The notes under the pieces are model-generated. The model had not been told where the DNA came from. It made no database searches and saw only the letters and a program-made list of their open reading frames with translations. From Actinomycetota bacterium (GTDB lineage: Bacteria > Actinomycetota > Acidimicrobiia > Acidimicrobiales > JAJPHD01), in the NCBI GenBank assembly GCA_021325455.1, contig JAJPHD010000012.1:1-64000 (forward strand): a stretch of DNA of 64,000 nt, read 5' to 3'. Both the position numbers and the translations under genes were made by a program. Positions 41,026 to 49,219 of this stretch are shown here, piece by piece (position 1 is the first letter of the stretch; every line of letters starts with the position of its first letter).

Positions 41026-41720
41026 GCCTCGAGCCGGTAGCCCACCCCCCGCAGGGGGGTGAGGCGGAGCGCATCTCCCAGCTTGCGCCGGAGGCGGGCC
41101 ACGTGGACGTCAACCGTCTTCTCGGACAGGTGCACGGTGCCCCACGCCTCCTCGAGCAGCTGGCGACGGGACAGGGCCTGGCCCCTCCTCCGGGCCAGGG
41201 TGGCCAGCAGGTCGAACTCCCGTCTCGTGAGCTCCACCGGCCTGCCCTCGAGCAGGCACCGCCTGGAGCCCAGGTCGAGGCTCACCCCCCCCACCCGGAC
41301 CTCGCTGCCGCCGGCGATCTCCCGTAGTGAAGCCCTCTCTCCGCCTCGTTCGGCGGCCCGGCGGAGGTGGGCGCGCACCCGGGCCACCACCTCGGGCACC
41401 GAGAAGGGCTTGACGACGTAGTCGTCGGCCCCTATCTCCAGGCCAGCCACCCGGTTCCACTCCTCGCCTCGAGCGGTGAGGAAGAGAACCGGGATGGACG
41501 AGTCCCGGCGGAGCTGCTTGACCAGCTCGAACCCGTCCAGTCCGGGGAGCATGACGTCCACCACCGCCAGGTCGACCTGGGCCTCCCGGGCCAGGCGCAG
41601 CCCGCTCTCCCCGTCGGGCGCCTCGATCACGTCGTATCCCTCCCTGGTCAGGTACTGGCGCAGGGCCCAGCGCTGGGCCTCCTCGTCCTCCACCACCAGG
41701 ATCCGGCTCTTCCGCTCCAC
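41022..41720 (-). CDS. OmpR/PhoB-family response regulator
   Basis: A 232-residue regulator. The receiver domain (residues 5-120) has acidic residues VEDEE, the phospho-acceptor Asp in VDVMLPGLDG (near 55) and the conserved Lys in VVKPFSV (near 104). A winged-helix domain (about 138-232) has ELTRREFDLLATLARRRG and VDVHVARLRRKLG. The GTG start has GAGGAT seven bases upstream. It is divergent from the small membrane protein gene at 41852, a candidate target. Confidence 0.92.
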   Translation of the reverse strand: MERKSRILVVEDEEAQRWALRQYLTREGYDVIEAPDGESGLRLAREAQVDLAVVDVMLPGLDGFELVKQLRRDSSIPVLFLTARGEEWNRVAGLEIGADDYVVKPFSVPEVVARVRAHLRRAAERGGERASLREIAGGSEVRVGGVSLDLGSRRCLLEGRPVELTRREFDLLATLARRRGQALSRRQLLEEAWGTVHLSEKTVDVHVARLRRKLGDALRLTPLRGVGYRLEA

Positions 41721-41851
41721 GTCACGATCCTCGCGCCTCGAGCCCTCCTGTCGCCGTTACCGGCCGTGTCCAAGGCGTAACCGTGGCGTAACTGCTCGTG
41801 GTTACGTTCCAAACCAGAAGCGACAACCGCAAGTGAAAGGGGTGAGTTGTC

Positions 41852-42079
41852 TTGGGTCTCTTCGTTGCCAGTCTCGCAATAGGTGCCGTCGTTGTAGCAG
41901 TGATGCTGGGCATCCTGGGGGTCGGAATATACGTGAATGACCGCGTGATGCGAGACGAGAATGCCCGCAGGGCGGGACACCTGCCCCGTCGTCTCTACTG
42001 GACCGACACCAGTCACATCGACGAGGAGTGGAGGGCCCTCCAGGCTCGCCAGGACCGGCGACCGGCTGGCCGGCGATAG
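41852..42079 (+). CDS. small single-pass membrane protein
   Basis: A 75-residue protein with one N-terminal helix (LFVASLAIGAVVVAVMLGILGVGIYV is residues 3-28, shown in two parts: LFVASLAIGAVVVAV and MLGILGVGIYV). A charged tail follows with YWTDTSHIDEEWRALQ. The TTG start is supported by AAAGGGGTGAG six bases upstream. I recognise no family. Its place just before ctaB and divergent from the response regulator suggests a link to the oxidase or to the two-component system, without further evidence. Confidence 0.55.
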   Translation: MGLFVASLAIGAVVVAVMLGILGVGIYVNDRVMRDENARRAGHLPRRLYWTDTSHIDEEWRALQARQDRRPAGRR

Positions 42080-42180
42080 CGCTCGGCGTCGCCGCCAGCC
42101 GGGGGGGGACGCCGCTCCCCGGGGCGGCGGTGGGGGGCCGGGCGTCGCCGGGCGGACCATGGTGCCGGGGCGGGATGGCC

Positions 42181-42186
42181 TAATAT
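42181..42186 (+). promoter_or_regulatory. -10 box TAATAT for ctaB
   Basis: TAATAT is followed eight bases later by the GTG at 42195, consistent with a leaderless ctaB transcript. Confidence 0.45.
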
Positions 42187-42194
42187 CCCTCGTC

Positions 42195-43097
42195 GTGCTG
42201 GCCCATGGCGCCGCAGGGCGCACCGGTATCCGGTCCTTGATCGGGGGTTACCTCGCCCTCACCAAGCCCAGGATCGTGGAGCTCCTGCTGGTGACCACGG
42301 TGCCCACCATGCTGGTGGCGGCCCGGGGGATCCCCCCCGTGGGGCTGATCGTGGCCACCCTGGTCGGAGGGTCGCTGGCCGCCGGGGGCGCCAATGCCAT
42401 CAACATGTACGTGGACCGGGACATCGACGCCGTCATGCACCGGACCCGCCGGCGCCCCCTCGTCACCGGCGCAGTCAGCCCCTCGGCTGCCCTGGCCTTT
42501 GCCGTGGCCCTGGAGATGCTGGCCTTCGCCGAGCTGTGGCTGGCCGTGAACCTGCTGAGCGCCTTCCTCGCCATCGGAGCCACGGCCTTCTACGTCTTCG
42601 TGTACACGCTGTGGCTCAAGCGCACCTCCTCCCAGAACATCGTGATCGGGGGGGCAGCCGGTGCCGTCCCCGTGCTGGTGGGCTGGTCTGCCGTCACCGA
42701 CCACCTGGGCGCCACGCCGTGGCTGCTGTTCGGGGTCATCTTCTTGTGGACCCCTCCTCATTTCTGGGCCTTGGCTGTCCGCTACCGGGAGGACTACGCC
42801 GATGTGGGGGTACCCATGCTGCCGGCCGTGACGCCGGCGGCCCGGACGGCCCGCCACATCCTCGTGTACACGGTTGCCGTGAGCCTGGCCGGTGTGGGCG
42901 TGGCCTTCCTGGCCGGCCTGGGCCCTGTCTACCTCGTGCCCGCCGCCGTCCTGGGGGCAGTTTTCGTGGCCCACGGGGTGGCACTGGTGCGCCGGCCGAG
43001 CCCCGGCCTGGCCATGAGGATGTTCCACTACTCGATCACCTACCTGGCGGTGCTCTTCACCGCCATGGCGGTGGCCGTGCTCGTCGCCCACCCCTAG
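42195..43097 (+). CDS. ctaB: protohaem IX farnesyltransferase (haem O synthase)
   Basis: CtaB adds a farnesyl group to haem B to make haem O, the precursor of haem A in aa3 oxidases. It is a 300-residue UbiA-superfamily membrane protein with about nine helices. The first Asp-rich motif is NAINMYVDRDIDAVMHRTRRRPL (N..D..D pattern, here residues about 66-88, 20 of them being INMYVDRDIDAVMHRTRRRP). The second region is PPHFWALAVRYREDYADVGVP near 193. I chose the GTG at 42195. A longer form from an ATG near 42160 is possible. Confidence 0.92.
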   Translation: MLAHGAAGRTGIRSLIGGYLALTKPRIVELLLVTTVPTMLVAARGIPPVGLIVATLVGGSLAAGGANAINMYVDRDIDAVMHRTRRRPLVTGAVSPSAALAFAVALEMLAFAELWLAVNLLSAFLAIGATAFYVFVYTLWLKRTSSQNIVIGGAAGAVPVLVGWSAVTDHLGATPWLLFGVIFLWTPPHFWALAVRYREDYADVGVPMLPAVTPAARTARHILVYTVAVSLAGVGVAFLAGLGPVYLVPAAVLGAVFVAHGVALVRRPSPGLAMRMFHYSITYLAVLFTAMAVAVLVAHP

Positions 43098-43138
43098 GCA
43101 AGAGGTCACGAGGGCCACAGGCGGGTGGCCACAAGCGC

Positions 43139-43783
43139 CTATTTCGCCCGGGACAGGGCGTGCAGCCAGTGGTCGAGAGCGGCCGGTGTCAGCTGGCCCG
43201 AGACGGCCCGGGCCACCCGGCCGTCAGCCCCGATGAAGACCGTGGTGGGCAGGCCCAGGAGACCGTACCTGGTTGCCGCTCGCCCCTGGGGGTCCTGGCC
43301 CACCGGGTAGCGGACCCCCGAGGTACGGACCAGCTGGCGGGCGTGGGCGGCGTTGTCGTTCACGTCCACGCCCACGAAGGCGATGCGGCCGTGCTCGTGG
43401 CGCGCCGCCCGGGCCAGGAGGGGAAGCTCCTGCTTGCAAGGTCCGCACCAGGAGGCGAAGAAGTTCAGCACGACGGGCCTGTGGCCGGCGCGGGGCAGGC
43501 TGACCCGGGGGTGGCCGGGGAGCAGCGGTGGCAGGCTGAGGCGAGGTGGGACGGCTCCGGGACCGGCTCCGCTGGGGGCCGGTGCCCGGGGGGGAGCCGC
43601 TCCCACGGGGGTGGTGGCGGCGGTGCGTGCCGGGCGGCGGGGGCTCAGTCCCAGCACGTAGAAGATGCCCGCGGCGACGAGGCCGAGGGGGATGAGGACG
43701 GCGAGCACCAGGGCCAGGCGGGTCCAGGCCGGCGGGCGCGAAGGGCGGGAGGGAGTGAAGGCTGGCTCCTCCGGTGCCGTCAT
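43139..43783 (-). CDS. TlpA/ResA-like membrane-anchored thioredoxin
   Basis: A 214-residue extracytoplasmic thiol-disulfide protein. A signal-anchor helix (LALVLAVLIPLGLVAAGIF, about residues 24-42) is followed by a Pro/Ala linker and a TlpA fold. The intact active site is NFFASWCGPCKQELPLL (near 107-123) and the cis-Pro loop LGLPTTVFIGADG (near 172). This is the same ASW-x-GPC context in which the gene at 14542-15918 has TGA. It is likely to keep cytochrome or oxidase cysteines reduced. Confidence 0.85.
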   Translation of the reverse strand: MTAPEEPAFTPSRPSRPPAWTRLALVLAVLIPLGLVAAGIFYVLGLSPRRPARTAATTPVGAAPPRAPAPSGAGPGAVPPRLSLPPLLPGHPRVSLPRAGHRPVVLNFFASWCGPCKQELPLLARAARHEHGRIAFVGVDVNDNAAHARQLVRTSGVRYPVGQDPQGRAATRYGLLGLPTTVFIGADGRVARAVSGQLTPAALDHWLHALSRAK

Positions 43784-43834
43784 GGCGGGGGCCGGCGAGG
43801 GCCCCTCCGCGGGGCGGACAGGGCCTTGGTTCCC

Positions 43835-43848
43835 TCAGGTCGACCTGA
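43835..43848. promoter_or_regulatory. 14-base perfect palindrome upstream of the TlpA gene
   Basis: TCAGGTCGACCTGA is fully self-complementary, 52 bases upstream of the TlpA start and 11 bases before a plus-strand -35 box. It looks like a dimeric regulator site. The regulator is unknown. Confidence 0.5.
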
Positions 43849-43858
43849 TGCCAGGTTC

Positions 43859-43887
43859 TTGACGGGCACTACCCGGGACCCTAATCT
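43859..43887 (+). promoter_or_regulatory. consensus sigma70 promoter with no evident gene
   Basis: TTGACG (43859-43864), 17 bases, TAATCT (43882-43887). The next plus-strand gene with a credible product starts at 44723, beyond a minus-strand lipoprotein gene. The transcript could be a small RNA or an antisense RNA to that gene. Confidence 0.45.
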
Positions 43888-44036
43888 CCAATCCCCGTAA
43901 GGAAAGGGGCGCCCGGCCGAGGGAGCGTGACCGGACGCCATGGCCCACATCGGTAAGCGGGAGTGCCATGGTGTTGAGGCGGTGCGAGGAGAGGGGGGAG
44001 GGGGCACGGGGACCAAAGCCCCTCCCGGCGCTCGGC

Positions 44037-44645
44037 TCATCCCAGCCTCACGATCCTCCACCCGCTCACCTTCAGGCCATTGGCCTGGCCCGGGGCGCGG
44101 TCGCCGGCATAGGTGTAGAGCGGCCTGCCTTCGTAGGCAACCTGCAGGGCGCCGCTCGGGCGCACCACCACCCCCACCGTGGTGAGCGGGCGGGGCACTC
44201 CCCGGCCGGCGGTGGGGCGGAGGAGGCCCGGGGGGAGGAGAAGGGGCCTGAAGGTACGGGTGCAGGGGCCGGTGCACACGAAGGTGCCGACGCCGCCTGC
44301 GGTGGAGCCGGGCTGGTAGTAGAGCGTGTAGCCCTTCCGGTCGACCAGGACCGTTCCGTGGCCTGGGACCCGGGCGGCCCGCAGCACGGGGGGGCCGGCG
44401 ACGGTGGTGCGGGCGGCGGGGGCGGCCGTGGTGGGAGTGACGTGGGTGCTGTCCTTGGGCGGGCGCCCGGGGTGGGAGCTCGTCGGGGGGTGGTCGGCAC
44501 GGGTGCCGGCCGGCCCGGCCGTGCCGCAGGCCGCCGTGACCAGGGCCAGGGCCGTGGGCAGGACCGGGCCCAGGACCATGCGCACCGGGGCGGAAAGCGG
44601 TGCCTTCCTGCCCTGGGGCCCTCGGCATCCTCTCGTTGCCTTCAT
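44037..44645 (-). CDS. COG4315-type lipoprotein (Lipoprotein_15 repeats)
   Basis: A 202-residue protein with a lipoprotein signal: the hydrophobic stretch MVLGPVLPTALALVTAACG ends in the lipobox with Cys near residue 40. A Thr/Pro-rich spacer follows, then two PF03640-like repeats: GTVLVDRKGYTLYYQ with CTGPCTRTFRPLL, and LTTVGVVVRPSGALQVAYEGRPLYTYAGD. Family members are exported and have no agreed function. The TLYY...C..C..W/F pattern is typical. It is convergent with nothing and sits inside the oxidase neighbourhood. Confidence 0.75.
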   Translation of the reverse strand: MKATRGCRGPQGRKAPLSAPVRMVLGPVLPTALALVTAACGTAGPAGTRADHPPTSSHPGRPPKDSTHVTPTTAAPAARTTVAGPPVLRAARVPGHGTVLVDRKGYTLYYQPGSTAGGVGTFVCTGPCTRTFRPLLLPPGLLRPTAGRGVPRPLTTVGVVVRPSGALQVAYEGRPLYTYAGDRAPGQANGLKVSGWRIVRLG

Positions 44646-44722
44646 GGCCGTCCATCCTTAGCGCCGGCGGGCCCGGGCCGGGTAGCAGGCGCCAGCTAGG
44701 GGAAGAGGAGGTTTCCCGGGAG

Positions 44723-45457
44723 ATGAGCGAGGCAGGTGAGAGAACGGCAAGGGAGATGCCCAGGGCCCTCCGCATGGGCCTGGTGGGGTTCTCCTTCGCC
44801 GCCGTGGCGTCGGCGGTTGGCGTGTGGGGGGTCGGGTTCCTCCGCACCGGGCCCCCGCCGGTGGCTGCCAAGGTGGTGCGGACGGCAAGCGGGTGCAATG
44901 CCTATCTTACCATCCAGACGGTCGGCTCCATCGGCTACGGGCCCCGCCCCAGCTGGGTGAGCTACCTGGTGCAGAACACCAAGGGGCAGTGGGTGCACTC
45001 CACGATCTTCGTGCTGCCCTCGCACTGCACGATCCATATGACCAACTACGAGTACGACGGGGTGACGCCCCTTCGCAACAACGTCTTCGGGCGCGTCACC
45101 GGGACCGTAGGGGGCAAGGAGTACGTGACGGGGGACGTCGGGAGCAAGAAGTACTCGACGTCTACGCCGGTGAGTGTGGTGGACGGGGCCACCGTCCCCG
45201 CCCACACCTTCACCGTGCCGGCGCTGGGCATCAACGTGCCCTGGGCTGCCACCACGGCGAGCAACCTCTGTGCCGTGGCGCCCTGCTCGCCCAAGTCCCC
45301 CCACGACATCGACAAGATCACGTTCAAGACGGGGGCGGCGGGCTACTACCGCTGGCAGTGCATCGTGCCCTGCGGGCTGAACTTCCTGGACGGCAACGGA
45401 GGGCCGATGCAGACCATGGGTTATATGCAGGGCTTCCTGGCCGTGGAGCAGTCATGA
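44723..45457 (+). CDS. membrane-anchored cupredoxin-like copper protein
   Basis: A 244-residue protein with one N-terminal membrane helix (LVGFSFAAVASAVGVWGVGF, residues about 19-38) and a beta-rich extracytoplasmic domain. Candidate copper ligands are the His in VPAHTFTVPALG (near residue 154) and the C-terminal WQCIVPCG followed by MQTMGYMQGFL. The CxxxCG spacing copies the CuA loop of oxidase subunit II. Where CuA has His the residue is Phe (CGLNF), so a standard binuclear CuA site is unlikely. It stands 40 bases before cox2 and may be an electron donor or an extra oxidase subunit. Confidence 0.68.
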   Translation: MSEAGERTAREMPRALRMGLVGFSFAAVASAVGVWGVGFLRTGPPPVAAKVVRTASGCNAYLTIQTVGSIGYGPRPSWVSYLVQNTKGQWVHSTIFVLPSHCTIHMTNYEYDGVTPLRNNVFGRVTGTVGGKEYVTGDVGSKKYSTSTPVSVVDGATVPAHTFTVPALGINVPWAATTASNLCAVAPCSPKSPHDIDKITFKTGAAGYYRWQCIVPCGLNFLDGNGGPMQTMGYMQGFLAVEQS

Positions 45458-45496
45458 GGGCGCCTTCGCCGGCCGGACGGCTCGAGGGAGGCATAG

Positions 45497-46477
45497 ATGG
45501 CTGACGCCGCGCTCACCCCGGCTGCCCCCGCGCAGCGGGAGCCCCACCACTTCGCCCGGATATTCATCATCTGGCTGGTGGCGACGGCCATCGCCGACAT
45601 CCTGATCTGGTTCTTCCTCTACCCCCACCTGGCTCCGGGCCGCCTCACCAGCTCGGCTCACGGCGACCAGTACGACATGACGGTGCTGCTCATGTGCGCG
45701 GCGCCGGTGCTGTTCGCGGTGTGGCTGTGGTTCGGGTACTCGTGCATCTACTTCTCCAACCGGGGCACGGTGCCCGAGGACGGTGCCTGGTACGAGCGCG
45801 ACAGCGTGGCCATCCAGGTCAGCTGGATCGCCATCACGTCCCTCATCGTGTTCGGCCTGTTCGTGTTCGGGACCTACGAGCTGATCGCCCCGGCCGGAGC
45901 CGGCGGCGGCGAGGGGCCGAGCGCCATCTGGCGGCCGCCGGGCGCCCCGTCCAGCTCCTACGCCGCCCTCCACCCCAAGCCGTGGAAGCCGGGCTCCCAT
46001 CCGGCCCTCCTCGAGGTGCAGGTCATCGGCCAGCAGTGGCTCTGGACCTTCCGCTGGCCCCAGTTCGGCGGGATGGAGACCACCTCTCTGTACCTGCCCA
46101 CCAACACCACCATCCAGTTCAACGTCACCTCGTTGGACGTGATCCACAGCTTCTGGCCCTACCGGCTGGGGGTGAAGGCTGATGCCAACCCCGGGGTGAA
46201 CAACGTGGCCTACACCACCACCACCGGCCAGACGCACTCGTTCACCTACCGCTGTGACGAGCTGTGCGGCATCTGGCACGGCGACATGATCGGGACCGGG
46301 CACGTGGTCTCCCAGGCGGCGTTCTACCGCTGGGCCACGACGGAGGAGAAGAAGCTGGCCCCCCTCACCCGCCACCTGCCCCCCTACAGCCTCACGTACA
46401 CACCGTCCCTCCACGGAGCCGGTGGAGGCCTCTACCCGCAGCTGGACAAGCCCACGCCCAAGAGCACCGGGAGCTAA
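45497..46477 (+). CDS. ctaC: cytochrome c oxidase subunit II
   Basis: Subunit II takes electrons from cytochrome c or another donor. The 326-residue protein has two membrane helices (IFIIWLVATAIADILIWFFL, and SWIAITSLIVFGLFVFGTYE near 110) and a periplasm-side cupredoxin domain. The full CuA ligand set is present: His in DVIHSFWPYRLG (near 216), then YRCDELCGIWHGDM (near 251-264). The inter-helix region has two extra hydrophobic stretches compared with short subunits II. No haem c motif is seen. GGAGG lies eight bases before the ATG. First gene of cox2-cox1-cox3-ctaG. Confidence 0.93.
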   Translation: MADAALTPAAPAQREPHHFARIFIIWLVATAIADILIWFFLYPHLAPGRLTSSAHGDQYDMTVLLMCAAPVLFAVWLWFGYSCIYFSNRGTVPEDGAWYERDSVAIQVSWIAITSLIVFGLFVFGTYELIAPAGAGGGEGPSAIWRPPGAPSSSYAALHPKPWKPGSHPALLEVQVIGQQWLWTFRWPQFGGMETTSLYLPTNTTIQFNVTSLDVIHSFWPYRLGVKADANPGVNNVAYTTTTGQTHSFTYRCDELCGIWHGDMIGTGHVVSQAAFYRWATTEEKKLAPLTRHLPPYSLTYTPSLHGAGGGLYPQLDKPTPKSTGS

Positions 46478-46491
46478 GGAGCCAACTGGAC

Positions 46492-48528
46492 ATGGCCATA
46501 GACCAAGAGCTCTACCGCCCACCCCCTCCCGTCACCCCCCCGGAGGGGGGCTCGTGGAGACAGCGGGTGATCCCGTGGTGGCCCCACCCCAACATCCTCA
46601 CCGGCATCCTCCTCGGTGCCGGGGGGTACGCCCTCGGCCATTTCCTCGGCAATGTCATCGCCGGCAACTGGGCCCGCTTCGGGAACACGAACATGAACGA
46701 CGTGGCCCTGATCATCGGGTACCTGGTGGCCACCCTCGGCTTCCTGGTCGGCATCGGGGCCCTCAACTACCCCGTGGCCAAGATCTTCGGACTCGACCCT
46801 CCGCTGGCCAAGGCGGCACCCAGGGGCCTTAGCCGGTACTTCGCCTACACCCCTGACCACAAGGTCGTGGGCTGGCAGTACCTGATCGGCATGCTGATCT
46901 ACTTCTTCACCGGCGGGATGTTCGCCCTGGCCATCCGGACCGAGCTGCTGTTCCCCCGGTACCACTCTCACATCTTCAACCCGGAGACCTACCTCACCAT
47001 CGTGGGCATCCACGGGACCATGATGATGATGATGATGACCTCGGTCATCGTGGGGCCCTTCGGCAACTACTTCGTACCGTTGATGATCGGGGCCAAGCGG
47101 ATGGCCTACCCCAGGCTGGAGGCCCTGTCCTTCTGGCTCACCCCCCCGGCCTACATAATCCTGCTCTCCACCATGCTGGTGGGCGGCTTCCCCACAGGGT
47201 GGACGGGGTATGCCCCCCTCGCCAACGAGGCCGTGCAGGGCATGGACGGCTACGAGGTGGCCTTTGCCCTCATGGCCCTGTCGCTCATCATCACCTCGGT
47301 GAACATGATCGCCACCATCGTGGACTTCCGGGCGCCCGGGATGCGCTGGACCCGGCTGCCCATGTTCGTCTGGGGAGCGCTCACCACCTCGGTGCTCACC
47401 GCCCTGGCTCCGCCCGTTCTCTTCGCCGGCCTCTACTTCATGGGCATGGACCGCACGGTGGGCACGGCCCTCTTCGTGGATGCCCACGGGGGCAGCTCCT
47501 ACCTGTGGGAGAACGTGTTCTGGTTCTTCGGCCACCCCGAGGTGTACATCCTGGCCCTGCCGGGCTTCGCCATCGCCGCCGAGCTGCTCCCGGTCTTCAC
47601 CCGACGACGATTGTTCGGCTACAACGTCTCGGCGGCGGGCATGATCGGCGTCTGCTTCATGTCGTGGTTCGTGTGGCAGCACCACCTCTTCGTGAGCGGG
47701 ATCAACGCTGACATGCGCCCGCTGTTCATGCTCACCACCGAGGTGATCTCGATCCCAACGGGCTTCATCTACCTGGTGGCAATGGCCACCTTGTGGAAGG
47801 GCAAGCTCCGCTTCGAGGTGCCGTCCCTCTTCGTCCTGGCCTTCTACCTGAACTTCCTAATCGGGGGAGTGTCGGGGGTGTTCCTCTCCGACGTGCCTGT
47901 CGACGTCACCGTCCACGGGAGCTTCTTCGTCCAGGCCCACTTCCACTACACGATCATGGGCGGCCTGATCTTCGCCTTCTTCGGCGCCATCTACTACTGG
48001 ATACCGAAGATGACCGGCTATGAGATGAACAAGACCCTGGGATGGATCCACTTCTGGGTCATGTTCATCGCCTTCCAGCTCACCTTCATCCCCCTGTTCA
48101 TCGTGGGTGAGCTGGGTATGCCCAGGCGCTACTTCGAGTACGCCCCCAAGTGGGCCACGCTCAACCAGACGGCCAGTGCGGGTGCCTACGCCATCGCTAT
48201 CTCAATGATCATCTTCGTGATCAACCTCGTGTACTCGATGGTCTGGGCCCGCAAGCGCTCGGTCGAGAACCCCTGGTTCTCGAGGGGCCTGGAGTGGCAG
48301 ACGGCGACGCCGCCGCCGCCTGACAACTTCGAGCGGATACCTCTCGTCCTGTCCCACCCCTACGACTACGGGAACCCCATAGAGGACATCCCGGTGGCCG
48401 ACCTGCGGGGTGTGCCCACTCCGGCCGTCCTGGCCGCCTCGGCGGCCGGGGTGTCGGGCGGCTCGGACGAGATCGACGATCCGCCGGGACCGGGGGCCGG
48501 TCCCGGGGACCGGGGAGGTGAGCAGTAG
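46492..48528 (+). CDS. ctaD: cytochrome c oxidase subunit I (haem-copper oxidase)
   Basis: The 678-residue catalytic subunit holds haem a and the haem a3-CuB centre. Ligands are visible: low-spin haem His in GIHGTMMM, CuB ligands and cross-linked Tyr in FFGHPEVYILALPGFAI, the His pair in WQHHLFVSG, and the haem ligands in AHFHYTIMGG. The Glu of GHPEVY is that of A1-type enzymes. The D-pathway entry, normally GAxDMAFPRxN, reads IGAKRMAYPRLEALSFW, so the Asp is Arg and the Asn is Glu. There are extra N-terminal helices and a Pro/Gly-rich tail. TAAGGAG precedes the ATG. Confidence 0.94.
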   Translation: MAIDQELYRPPPPVTPPEGGSWRQRVIPWWPHPNILTGILLGAGGYALGHFLGNVIAGNWARFGNTNMNDVALIIGYLVATLGFLVGIGALNYPVAKIFGLDPPLAKAAPRGLSRYFAYTPDHKVVGWQYLIGMLIYFFTGGMFALAIRTELLFPRYHSHIFNPETYLTIVGIHGTMMMMMMTSVIVGPFGNYFVPLMIGAKRMAYPRLEALSFWLTPPAYIILLSTMLVGGFPTGWTGYAPLANEAVQGMDGYEVAFALMALSLIITSVNMIATIVDFRAPGMRWTRLPMFVWGALTTSVLTALAPPVLFAGLYFMGMDRTVGTALFVDAHGGSSYLWENVFWFFGHPEVYILALPGFAIAAELLPVFTRRRLFGYNVSAAGMIGVCFMSWFVWQHHLFVSGINADMRPLFMLTTEVISIPTGFIYLVAMATLWKGKLRFEVPSLFVLAFYLNFLIGGVSGVFLSDVPVDVTVHGSFFVQAHFHYTIMGGLIFAFFGAIYYWIPKMTGYEMNKTLGWIHFWVMFIAFQLTFIPLFIVGELGMPRRYFEYAPKWATLNQTASAGAYAIAISMIIFVINLVYSMVWARKRSVENPWFSRGLEWQTATPPPPDNFERIPLVLSHPYDYGNPIEDIPVADLRGVPTPAVLAASAAGVSGGSDEIDDPPGPGAGPGDRGGEQ

Positions 48529-49181
48529 TGGCGACCGAGGTGAGCCCCCAGGGAGTGGAGGGCTTCGACGATGCCCTCTACGAGGAGCAGTGCCAGATCA
48601 GCAGCATGTGGACCAGCTCCCGTCTGCTGGTGGTCCTCAGCCTGTTCCTCTACGGGGCCTTCACCTTCACCTACTTCTACCTGCGGGCCCTCGACAACAA
48701 CAACGACTGGAGGGTCGGCAACCAGCACGCCTCGACCCTCATAGGGGTCATGGTGACGGCCTGCCTCATCGGTTCGGCCCTCCTCCACTACATGAGCGCC
48801 CGGCGGCTGCAGGTGGGCATGAAGTTCGACTACCTGGTGGGGGCGGGCCTTTCCCTCGGGCTGGTGGCCACCGCCTGCGGCCTGCAGATCTGGCAGCTCA
48901 CCCGCCTGCCGTTCCAGCCTGCCTCCAGCGGGTACACGAGCGTGTTCATCGCCTGGATGCCGATCTACATCGTGTACATGCTGGGCCAGATCTACTGGCT
49001 GGAGACGATCCTGGCCCAGGCCATCGTGAGGCCCTGGAGCGCATTCCGGCCGACAACCGACCCGGACCTGCCGCCCGTGGTGCCGCGCTTCGGGGCCAAC
49101 GTGGAGGGCTACATCCTGTTCTCGGAGTTCATGGGCGCCATGGCCTTGCTGATAATGATCCTGTTCTACGCCATACCGTGA
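48528..49181 (+). CDS. ctaE: cytochrome c oxidase subunit III
   Basis: A 217-residue five-helix subunit III. It begins with SSRLLVVLSLFLYGAFTFTYFYLRALD (in two parts: SSRLLVVLSLFLYGAF and TFTYFYLRALD), the region corresponding to helix III of longer forms. It ends in VEGYILFSEFMGAMALLIMI, which differs from the common HFVDxVW ending, so this is a divergent member. Its GTG shares a base with the cox1 TAG (TAGTG), which shows tight coupling. Confidence 0.85.
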   Translation: MATEVSPQGVEGFDDALYEEQCQISSMWTSSRLLVVLSLFLYGAFTFTYFYLRALDNNNDWRVGNQHASTLIGVMVTACLIGSALLHYMSARRLQVGMKFDYLVGAGLSLGLVATACGLQIWQLTRLPFQPASSGYTSVFIAWMPIYIVYMLGQIYWLETILAQAIVRPWSAFRPTTDPDLPPVVPRFGANVEGYILFSEFMGAMALLIMILFYAIP

Positions 49182-49219
49182 GGACGCAGGGGTAGGCCGG
49201 TGAGAGGCGGGGAGCAGCC

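Noticed and set aside
43940..44185. 81-codon plus-strand ORF after the promoter at 43859
   Set aside because: Its sequence is Arg/Pro/Gly-rich and antisense to the lipoprotein gene, with no ribosome site or family. The promoter is reported without a coding product.
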